A DNA stretch of 5,958 nt from Pseudomonadota bacterium. GTDB lineage: Bacteria > Pseudomonadota > Alphaproteobacteria > UBA8366 > JADFVY01. This document shows, one piece after another, positions 1 through 5,958 of this stretch; within the stretch, counting starts at the first letter, position 1, and every line of letters starts with the position of its first letter. Position numbers and translations under genes: made by a program. Location of the stretch: positions 1 to 5,958 of the forward strand of contig DAOVHN010000170.1 of assembly GCA_030671915.1 (NCBI GenBank). The letters run 5' to 3'. Below the pieces are notes generated by a model. The model saw only the letters and a list, made by a program, of their open reading frames with translations. It did not search any database and was not told where the DNA came from.

Positions 1-1056
1 AAGTTCTTCCCGCTCGGCTTCCAGCCGGGTCAGCGCCTCGGAGGCATCTCCTTCCAGCGTTTTCTCGCGTTCTATATCGCCGATGATTTGCACAAGCTGC
101 TGCTGAAGCTGGGCCTGCGCGCTGGCCACCCGCTCTGCCTCGTTGTCCAGTTCGCGGCGCGCCAGTTGCAGATGCTGCAGGGCGGCGGCGGCCTCGGCCT
201 CGGTTTGGCGCAATCCCGGCATCGCCGAATGGGAATCGGCCTGGACAGTAGCCAGCTTTGCCGCCGCTTCGGTGCGCCGGGCCACTTCGGCCCGCGTCTC
301 TCCAAGCCGCACCCCGGTTTCCTCCACCGCCTTCATGGCGCCGGTCCAGGAATGGTGCAGCAGGATCGCATCGAATTTGCGGATCTGTTCGGAAAGGCGG
401 CGGTAGCGCCCCGCCTGTCGGGCCTGGCGCTGCAGGCCCTGATGCTGCACCTCCAGCGCGCCGATGACGTCCTCCAGGCGCTCCAGGTTGGTCTCGGCGG
501 CGCGCAGCCTCAATTCCGCCTCGTGCCGGCGGGAATGCAGGCCCTTGATGCCGGCGGCCTCCTCCAGCAGGGTGCGCCGATCCTTCGGCTTTGCGTTGAT
601 CATCGCGCTGACCCGGCCCTGGCTGACCATCGCCGTGGAATGGGCGCCGGTCGCAAGGTCGGCGAACAGCAACTGCACATCGCGGGCGCGGACATCCTTG
701 CCGTTGATGCGGTAGTTCGAGCCCGCGTCTCGCTCGATGCGGCGCGACACCTCAAGCTCGTCGGTGTCGTTGAACATCGCCGGCGCCTTGCGGTCGGCAT
801 TGTCGATATACAGAATCACCTCGGCGATATTGCGGGCGGGCCGCGAGGTGGTGCCGCCGAAGATCACATCCTCCATGCCGCCGCCGCGCATGCTCTTGGC
901 CGAGGTCTCGCCCATCACCCAGCGTAGCGCCTCGACCACATTCGACTTGCCGCAGCCGTTGGGGCCGACGATGCCGGTCATCCCCGGTTCGATCAGCAGT
1001 TCGACCGGATCTACGAAGGACTTGAAGCCGGAAACGCGAAGTTTGGTGAAATGCAC
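1..1056 (-). CDS. smc: Chromosome partition protein Smc, N-terminal part (runs off left edge)
   Basis: Smc is the ATPase of the bacterial condensin that organises and helps segregate the chromosome, working with ScpA and ScpB. The 352 visible codons cover the N-terminal half of the ABC-type head and the start of the coiled coil; the family is usually about 1150 residues. The protein opens with MHFTKLRVSGFKSF, followed by the Walker A motif GPNGCGKSN (about residues 31-39), RGGGMEDVIFGG (57-68) and the Q-loop VSQGRVSAMIN (144-154, Gln146). From about residue 170 it becomes rich in Glu, Arg, Ala and Gln, with heptad-like coiled-coil character. The start is GTG at 1056: an in-frame TAA lies two codons upstream, so no earlier start is possible, and the third residue onward matches the family. 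There is no clear Shine-Dalgarno sequence. It follows the DsbA-like gene by 41 nt on the same strand and is probably cotranscribed with it. Identification is firm. Confidence 0.96.
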   Translation of the reverse strand, partial: MHFTKLRVSGFKSFVDPVELLIEPGMTGIVGPNGCGKSNVVEALRWVMGETSAKSMRGGGMEDVIFGGTTSRPARNIAEVILYIDNADRKAPAMFNDTDELEVSRRIERDAGSNYRINGKDVRARDVQLLFADLATGAHSTAMVSQGRVSAMINAKPKDRRTLLEEAAGIKGLHSRRHEAELRLRAAETNLERLEDVIGALEVQHQGLQRQARQAGRYRRLSEQIRKFDAILLHHSWTGAMKAVEETGVRLGETRAEVARRTEAAAKLATVQADSHSAMPGLRQTEAEAAAALQHLQLARRELDNEAERVASAQAQLQQQLVQIIGDIEREKTLEGDASEALTRLEAEREEL

Positions 1057-1097
1057 GGATTAATGCCCGGATTATTCAAATGGCGGCCGGGCGGTCG

Positions 1098-1700
1098 TCA
1101 TTTCGCGGCGTCTTCCAGAAGGTCGTTGAAGTCGTCATAGGGCAGGTTCGTAACCTTCTTGCCATTGATGACGAAGCTGGGCGTGCTGTTGATATCGTAT
1201 TCCATTTGTCCTTCCAGCCGCATCTGCAGAATGCCGTCCTGAAGGGCGTCGTTCGCCAGGCAGGCGTCGACGTCATCCTTGCTCATGCCGCCGAGGCCTG
1301 CGAGCTGAGTCAGAACCTTGACCGGATCCGGCGCGCTGCTCCAGTTCTTCTGCTGTGCATAGAAAGCGTTCAGGAAGACGAAATATTTGTCCTTCGGCGC
1401 GCAGCGCGCGATCATCGCCCCCGAGGCCGCATATTTGTCCAGCGGATAATCCCGGTAGATCAGTTTGGCCTTGCCGGTTTCGATCCAGTCCTTCTTGATC
1501 CGGGGTAGCGTCTCAGCATGGAAACTGGCGCAGTGGGGACAGGTCAGCGAGGCATATTCGATAATCGTGATCGGCGCTTCCGAATTGCCGATGACGCGTT
1601 CAGTCAGCGCTTCTTCGGTGGAAAGGATTTCCGCGAAGGCGGCGGCGGGCAGCAGGATGCCCGCAAACAGGGCGGCTGCGAAGCGGATCGGTCTGGTCAC
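1098..1700 (-). CDS. Exported DsbA-family thiol:disulfide oxidoreductase (Thioredoxin_4 type)
   Basis: This is a thioredoxin-fold protein that probably makes or rearranges disulfides in periplasmic proteins. It has 200 residues from the GTG at 1700. A signal peptide comes first: basic MTRPIR, then a hydrophobic stretch ending in AFA, with likely cleavage after Ala23. The active site is CPHC at residues 54-57, after the strand ITIIEYASLT, and the cis-proline loop STPSFVINGK contains Pro174. Two further cysteines (about 100 and 147) may form a second disulfide. The reading frame extends upstream to TTG at 1727, but GTG at 1700 is preferred: a strong GGAGG sits 6 nt before it, and the shorter form has a cleaner signal peptide. 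The gene lies between DUF721 and smc on the same strand. DsbA-like proteins at this position are familiar in alphaproteobacteria (from memory). Substrates cannot be told from the sequence, and isomerase or reductase activity is also possible. Confidence 0.9.
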   Translation of the reverse strand: MTRPIRFAAALFAGILLPAAAFAEILSTEEALTERVIGNSEAPITIIEYASLTCPHCASFHAETLPRIKKDWIETGKAKLIYRDYPLDKYAASGAMIARCAPKDKYFVFLNAFYAQQKNWSSAPDPVKVLTQLAGLGGMSKDDVDACLANDALQDGILQMRLEGQMEYDINSTPSFVINGKKVTNLPYDDFNDLLEDAAK

Positions 1701-1706
1701 GAGAGG

Positions 1707-1711
1707 CCTCC
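1707..1711 (-). promoter_or_regulatory. Shine-Dalgarno site that sets the GTG start of the DsbA-like gene
   Basis: The minus strand reads GGAGG, inside CCGGAGG, with a 6-nt spacer (CCTCTC) before GTG at 1700. This is the strongest ribosome binding site in the left half of the window. It argues against the upstream TTG at 1727, because the site would then lie inside the coding sequence. Confidence 0.75.
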
Positions 1712-1741
1712 GGATGAATTGGATCAAGTGCGAATAATACG

Positions 1742-1771
1742 AATATAAGGGGTCGAATGCGGCCCCTTCAA
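1742..1771 (-). promoter_or_regulatory. Candidate sigma-70 promoter for the dsbA-like/smc unit, overlapping a hairpin
   Basis: In the AT-rich 88-bp gap between DUF721 and the DsbA-like gene, the minus strand has TTGAAG (1766-1771, 4 of 6 to the -35 consensus) and TATATT (1742-1747, 5 of 6 to the -10), 18 bp apart. A start about 7 nt further would give a leader of roughly 35 nt carrying the GGAGG site. The same stretch holds a perfect 6-bp inverted repeat, AAGGGG/CCCCTT (1747-1752 and 1763-1768) with a 10-nt loop. On the minus strand this is followed by a T-rich but interrupted tract, so it could instead be a weak terminator for DUF721. Sequence alone does not decide between the two roles. Confidence 0.35.
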
Positions 1772-1788
1772 GGCGAGACGAGGAATTC

Positions 1789-2352
1789 TCATTCTTCCCC
1801 GCTGTCTCGGGTGTCGCTTATCACGGCGCGGCCAAGGCGCGCAAGCACGGCCCTTATCTCCGGGTCGTCCACCGCCGCCAGGGCGTTTTCGATCGCGGCG
1901 CGGGCCTCCGGATCGGGGGGCTTCGCCGTTTTGTTCCTGGTTTCCCGGCGGGCGGGCGACGGCTTGTTTCCCGGCGGGGCATGGATCATGGTGATTCGTT
2001 CGACGGCGCGATAGCCGAAATGGCCGTTGATCCGTTCCAGCAATTGCGGCTCCATATGCTGCAGTTCCAGCGCGAAACCGCCGGCAACCCTGATTCGCAA
2101 GGTTCCGCCGTCGCGCCGGCCGGGCGTGAAGGTCAGGCGATCCGGCCAGCAGGAAGCGGCCAGATCCGGCCCGACAATACCTTCCCAGCCGGTAATCAGC
2201 CCGGCCTCGGCGAAGCCGCGCTTGCCGATCGTCTTTTTCGCCAGCCCGCCGACCGTGGCGGCAAGCGGCCTTGGCCAGCCGCCGCGCCGCGTTTTCGCGC
2301 TTGTCTTGTCTTGATCCCGATCACCGGGCATGTTCCGATCCGCCCGCAACAT
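1789..2352 (-). CDS. dciA: DUF721 / DciA-family protein (probable replicative helicase loader)
   Basis: DUF721 proteins include DciA, which helps load the DnaB helicase in the many bacteria that lack DnaC or DnaI. From ATG at 2352 the protein has 187 residues. The N-terminus is short and basic. The DUF721 core follows: KKTIGKRGFAEAGLITGW (about 39-56), IVGPDLAASCWPDRLTF (59-75), GTLRIRVAGGFALELQHM (83-100) and LLERINGHFGYRAVERI (104-120). After about residue 125 comes a charged, Pro- and Ala-rich tail typical of alphaproteobacterial members. The frame stays open much further upstream, but that part lies antisense to mutY and does not look like protein, so it is excluded. ATG at 2331 (7 residues shorter) is an equally possible start, and neither has a strong Shine-Dalgarno site. 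The gene diverges from mutY with 27 bp between starts. The family is clear; helicase loading is inferred from the family, not shown here. Confidence 0.86.
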   Translation of the reverse strand: MLRADRNMPGDRDQDKTSAKTRRGGWPRPLAATVGGLAKKTIGKRGFAEAGLITGWEGIVGPDLAASCWPDRLTFTPGRRDGGTLRIRVAGGFALELQHMEPQLLERINGHFGYRAVERITMIHAPPGNKPSPARRETRNKTAKPPDPEARAAIENALAAVDDPEIRAVLARLGRAVISDTRDSGEE

Positions 2353-2379
2353 TGTCACCAATGAAATTGTTACGCTTCG

Positions 2380-3441
2380 ATGACCGACTCGCGCAAGACC
2401 CCAGAACCTGAAACACTGCTGGCATGGTATGACGGCAATCGCCGCCGCATGCCCTGGCGCGCCCCCCCGGGCGGGCGGGCGGGCCCTTACCGCGTCTGGC
2501 TTTCCGAAATCATGCTGCAGCAGACGACGGTCGCAACGGTCGGGCCCTACTTCGAGTCCTTCCTTGCGCGATGGCCGTCGGTCGGCGACCTGGCTGCCGC
2601 GGAACTGGACGATGTGCTGCATGCCTGGCAGGGGCTGGGTTACTACGCCCGCGCCCGCAACCTGCATCGCTGCGCGCGCCATGTGGCCGGCGAACTGGGC
2701 GGAACATTCCCCGACGACGAGGCGGACCTGCGGCAATTACCCGGCATCGGCGTCTATTCCGCGGCGGCCATCGCCGCCATCGCTTTCGGCCGCCGGGCAG
2801 TCGTGGTGGATGGTAATGTGGAGCGGGTGATGGCGCGCGTTTTCGCTGTCCGCGAACCGCTGCCGGGCGTAAAGGGGAAATTGTACGCGTTGGCCGATCG
2901 CCTGACGCCCGAGTCACGGGCCGGGGATTACGCCCAGGCGGTGATGGATCTTGGCGCGACGGTCTGCACACCGCGCGGGCCCAAATGCCTGCTCTGCCCC
3001 TGGAAACGGGACTGCGCCGGGCGTGACGAGGCCGAGCACCTGCCGCGCCGCGCGCCGAAGCCAGAACGCCCCACCAGGCGCGGCGTCGTCTTCTGGATCA
3101 CCCGGCCCGACGGCGCGGTGTTGCTACGCCGCCGCCCGGAAAACGGCCTGCTGGGCGGCATGATCGAAATACCCTCGACGGAATGGGTGAAGGGAGCCAT
3201 GCCGACGCTGGCGAAGGCGAAGAAAAATGCACCGTTGCCCGCCCTGGACTGGCGCGAATTGCCGGGTGCGGTTACCCATACCTTCACCCATTTTCAATTG
3301 GAGTTGCGCGTGATCGCCGGGCGGGTCGGCCGCAATGCCGGCCCGAAGGTCCTGTGGCGCCATCCTGACGAATTCGGCGGCCAGGCGTTGCCCACCGTGA
3401 TGAAGAAGGTCGCCCGCCACGCCCTGAAATACTCAGGGTGA
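2380..3441 (+). CDS. mutY: A/G-specific adenine DNA glycosylase MutY
   Basis: MutY removes adenine mispaired with 8-oxoguanine, preventing G:C to T:A mutations in base excision repair. The 353-residue protein is of usual length. The glycosylase domain has SEIMLQQTTV with the catalytic Glu43, the helix-hairpin-helix LPGIGVYSAAAI (120-131) and VDGNVERV with the catalytic Asp144. The iron-sulfur cluster ligands Cys196, Cys203, Cys206 and Cys212 have the family spacing C-x6-C-x2-C-x5-C. The C-terminal NUDIX-like 8-oxoG recognition domain has GLLGGMIEIP (256-265) and HTFTHFQLEL (300-309), where Thr303 takes the place of the Ser in E. coli's FSH loop. ATG at 2380 is the first possible start, because an in-frame TGA lies 18 nt upstream. 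No Shine-Dalgarno sequence is visible. It is the only plus-strand gene, divergent from DUF721 and convergent with the lipoprotein gene. All key residues are present, so it should be active. Confidence 0.97.
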   Translation: MTDSRKTPEPETLLAWYDGNRRRMPWRAPPGGRAGPYRVWLSEIMLQQTTVATVGPYFESFLARWPSVGDLAAAELDDVLHAWQGLGYYARARNLHRCARHVAGELGGTFPDDEADLRQLPGIGVYSAAAIAAIAFGRRAVVVDGNVERVMARVFAVREPLPGVKGKLYALADRLTPESRAGDYAQAVMDLGATVCTPRGPKCLLCPWKRDCAGRDEAEHLPRRAPKPERPTRRGVVFWITRPDGAVLLRRRPENGLLGGMIEIPSTEWVKGAMPTLAKAKKNAPLPALDWRELPGAVTHTFTHFQLELRVIAGRVGRNAGPKVLWRHPDEFGGQALPTVMKKVARHALKYSG

Positions 3442-3449
3442 GTCAGGGC
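3421..3449. repeat. Inverted repeats at the mutY/lipoprotein convergent junction (possible bidirectional terminator)
   Basis: GCCCTGA (3421-3427) and TCAGGGC (3443-3449) form a perfect 7-bp inverted repeat with a 15-nt loop. A competing inner pair, CCCTGA (3422-3427) and TCAGGG (3433-3438), is a 6-bp stem with a 5-nt loop. Both span the two stop codons. There is no clear T-tract on either side, so a rho-independent terminator is only a weak inference. Since the genes are 1 bp apart, any terminator must overlap coding sequence. Confidence 0.3.
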
Positions 3450-3865
3450 AGGGTGATTTGCTTGCTCTTGCCGTTGACGTCAAGCGTGTAGGTTCCCGGC
3501 GCCAGGCCTTCGGTGTTCACCGGATAGGTTTCCTGGAAACGCTTGATCGCCTGGGTGCAGATGACGTCTCGGGGCCGCGTGGTCAGGACGCGCATGCTGA
3601 TGACCACCCCCTCGATCTTCTGGTCGAAACCGTACAGGCTGGTGCAGCCGTCCGACAGCCAGCCATGGACCACGACACGAACCTGCACCGGGTAAAGTTC
3701 CAGGATCACGGGCTCGATCCGCTCGACGCCGGCCAGGCGGATAATCGGCTTGGATTCGGGTTCCGTTTGCGCCTGCGCGGCCGGCGGTTCATGCCGGCAG
3801 GCAGCCAGCGCAATCAGCGCGGCAAAGAACATCAAACTGGCTGACCGTACAGATTTTCCAGTCAT
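3443..3865 (-). CDS. Small lipoprotein of unknown function
   Basis: This 140-residue protein has a lipoprotein signal: a basic start (MTGKSVR), a hydrophobic core (LMFFAALIALA) and the lipobox L-A-A-C with the lipidated Cys at position 23. It would be anchored in a membrane facing the periplasm; the residue after Cys is Arg, not Asp, which does not suggest retention in the inner membrane by the E. coli rule. A Pro/Gln/Glu-rich linker (about 24-39) leads to a single beta-rich domain with VQVRVVVHGWLSDGC (Cys74), MRVLTTRPRDVIC (Cys103) and PGTYTLDVNG (123-132) near the end. Cys74 and Cys103 could form one disulfide. I recall similar small extracellular domains with the same Cys pair and PGTYTVxVNG ending in other bacteria, but cannot assign a function. 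ATG at 3865 is preceded by AGGGAG with a 5-nt spacer, a good ribosome binding site. A TATGAT (3899-3904, minus) may be its -10, without a recognisable -35. Confidence 0.88.
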   Translation of the reverse strand: MTGKSVRSASLMFFAALIALAACRHEPPAAQAQTEPESKPIIRLAGVERIEPVILELYPVQVRVVVHGWLSDGCTSLYGFDQKIEGVVISMRVLTTRPRDVICTQAIKRFQETYPVNTEGLAPGTYTLDVNGKSKQITLP

Positions 3866-3917
3866 GGGTGCTCCCTAACGGAAGTTCAGGTTGCCGGCAT
3901 CATAGCACGATTTGGGC

Positions 3918-5060
<1,143 letters not shown>

Positions 5061-5074
5061 TCATTTTATAACTT

Positions 5075-5091
5075 TAATTCTTACCGAATTA
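5075..5091. repeat. AT-rich inverted repeat after rnhB
   Basis: TAATTC (5075-5080) and GAATTA (5086-5091) form a perfect 6-bp inverted repeat with a 5-nt loop, directly after the rnhB TAA stop. The stem is weak, having one G:C pair, and no T-tract follows, so it is a poor terminator. It may equally be a protein-binding palindrome near the ccrM promoter. The repeat itself is certain; its role is unknown. Confidence 0.35.
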
Positions 5092-5694
5092 TTACTTTAG
5101 TATTTTTGCGATGGGCGCGAAGGTTCTGCGATGATGGGGTGTAACGCCGTTTTCGGCCAATCCCTGCTGGTGCCGTTTTGTCCCGTAGCCTGCGTTTTTC
5201 TCCCATTCGTAGCCGGGAAATTCGCGGGCCAGGCCCTCCATGATCCGGTCGCGCGTCACCTTGGCGAGGATCGACGCGGCGGCGATGGACAGCGACCTGG
5301 CATCGCCGCCGACCAGGCATCGGGTAGGCACGCCCAGCCCCGGGTCGCGATTGCCGTCGACGATGGCGTATTGCGGCACCTTCGGCAGGTTTTCGAAGGC
5401 GCGGCGCATGGCCAGCATGGCGGCCTGCAGGATGTTCATTTCGTCGATTTCCTCGACGCTGGCCAGGCCGATGCCGTGGGCCGCGCTCGCCCTGATATGA
5501 TCGTAGAGCATTTCGCGGACCGGTTTGCGGAGTTTCTTGGAATCGTCGAGCCCCGCAATGAGCTCCGCCGGCATCCTGGGCGGGTCCAGGATCACGGCGG
5601 CTGCCACCACCGGCCCGGCCCAGGGGCCACGCCCGGCCTCGTCGATCCCCGCGACTTGCCCGCCCAGCAAGGCCTCGACAGAAAAATCAGGCAT
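5092..5694 (-). CDS. rnhB: Ribonuclease HII
   Basis: RNase HII cuts the RNA strand of RNA/DNA hybrids and starts removal of single ribonucleotides misplaced in DNA. The 200-residue protein is of usual length. It shows GIDEAGRGPWAGPVVAAAV (16-34) with the catalytic Asp18 and Glu19 and the GRG substrate-sensing motif (21-23), LDDSKKL (49-55), the third catalytic residue Asp113 in VDGN, and Asp131 in GGDARSLSIAAASILAKVTRDR. NAGYGTKRH (167-175) and the terminal HHRRTFAPI are also typical. The frame is open further upstream, but the added residues are Arg/Cys-rich and unlike the family. ATG at 5694 fits family N-termini and has AGGAGG (5707-5712) 12 nt upstream, rather far. The start overlaps the end of the upstream gene by 8 nt, so translation is probably coupled. 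It lies 67 bp upstream of ccrM on the same strand. Confidence 0.96.
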   Translation of the reverse strand: MPDFSVEALLGGQVAGIDEAGRGPWAGPVVAAAVILDPPRMPAELIAGLDDSKKLRKPVREMLYDHIRASAAHGIGLASVEEIDEMNILQAAMLAMRRAFENLPKVPQYAIVDGNRDPGLGVPTRCLVGGDARSLSIAAASILAKVTRDRIMEGLAREFPGYEWEKNAGYGTKRHQQGLAENGVTPHHRRTFAPIAKILK

Positions 5695-5958
5695 TGCCGG
5701 GCCTTTCCTCCTCGTCACCGAACTCCTCGTCGAAAGGTGCGTCGGCCATGTCGTCCGGCAATTCGAAATCCTGGTCCGGCGGCAGGACCTCCGCCCGCAC
5801 CTCCGGCTCCTTGCCCCGCGCATGTTTCCAGCGCCAGTACAGCGCCTTGATGCGGATGAACTTGCCCTCGAACCACTGGAACAGGCCGGCCGTCATCTTC
5901 AGGGTCAGCCGCCACTCGCGCACATAGATGACCCGAAGCAGCGCCATCGGCGTCCGGT
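5687..5958 (-). CDS. Unrecognised protein, C-terminal part (enters from right edge)
   Basis: Ninety codons are visible before the TGA, and the frame is open to the window edge. The first part is rich in basic and aromatic residues (VIYVREWRLTLKMTAGLF, then WFEGKFIRIKALYWRWKHARGK). The last 30 or so are strongly acidic (FELPDDMADAPFDEEFGDEEE). I do not recognise the family. An in-frame ATG at 5947 would give an 86-residue protein, but no ribosome binding site is seen in the 11 bases before it, so this is more likely the tail of a longer protein. In several alphaproteobacteria a radical SAM protein precedes rnhB; nothing visible here confirms or excludes that. Its stop overlaps the rnhB start (ATGCCTGA), so the two are very likely one operon. 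Confidence 0.7.
   Translation of the reverse strand, partial: RTPMALLRVIYVREWRLTLKMTAGLFQWFEGKFIRIKALYWRWKHARGKEPEVRAEVLPPDQDFELPDDMADAPFDEEFGDEEERPGNA

Noticed and set aside
88..927. Long open frame (279 codons) on the plus strand opposite smc
   Set aside because: It is antisense to a clearly conserved Smc head and coiled coil. Its protein is low-complexity and family-less, as expected for shadow frames in GC-rich DNA.
2353..2736. N-terminal extension of DUF721 (about 128 codons)
   Set aside because: The extension lies antisense to the conserved mutY N-terminus and does not resemble DUF721 proteins, which begin shortly before the KRGFAEAGLI segment.
5695..5823. N-terminal extension of rnhB (43 codons)
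   Set aside because: It is Arg/Cys-rich, overlaps the upstream gene in another frame, and RNase HII proteins start just before the GIDEAGRGP motif.
5131..5850. 239-codon plus-strand frame opposite rnhB
   Set aside because: Antisense to rnhB, whose catalytic residues are all in place; the protein looks like a shadow translation.

Overview
This GC-rich window carries core-genome genes and reads as part of an alphaproteobacterial chromosome. The main reason is a complete CcrM-type GANTC adenine methyltransferase with its C-terminal RAMA domain. The order smc, DsbA-like oxidoreductase, DUF721/DciA and a divergent mutY fits that class too, and the style of the Smc and DUF721 proteins suggests something near Rhodospirillales (inference from memory of the families, not a search). 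No tRNA, rRNA, CRISPR array, insertion sequence or prophage gene was seen.

Left part (1-2352, minus strand): the genes run from right to left as dciA-like DUF721, an exported thioredoxin-fold protein with a CPHC active site, and the first 352 codons of smc, which leaves through the left edge. Both smc and the oxidoreductase appear to start at GTG. An AT-rich 88-bp gap with a candidate promoter and hairpin separates DUF721 from the other two genes, so the oxidoreductase and smc may form their own transcription unit.

Middle (2380-3865): mutY, an adenine glycosylase with intact catalytic and iron-sulfur residues, is the only plus-strand gene. It diverges from DUF721 across 27 bp. Its stop codon is 1 bp from that of a convergent small lipoprotein of unknown function.

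Right part (3866-5958, minus strand): ccrM is preceded by an AT-rich 67-bp gap, then rnhB (RNase HII), which overlaps by 8 nt the end of an unrecognised gene that enters from the right edge. The gap upstream of ccrM is the most interesting stretch. It contains two GANTC sites only 9 bp apart, the closest pair among the 15 I counted by eye in the window. They lie in the spacer of a candidate sigma-70 promoter whose predicted transcription start is the ccrM start codon itself. This suggests methylation feedback on ccrM and possibly a leaderless transcript.

Taken together the genes serve chromosome maintenance: condensation (Smc), helicase loading (DciA), oxidative-damage repair (MutY), cell-cycle methylation (CcrM) and ribonucleotide removal (RNase HII), plus two envelope proteins. 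I found no new multi-gene system; the notable signals are regulatory.
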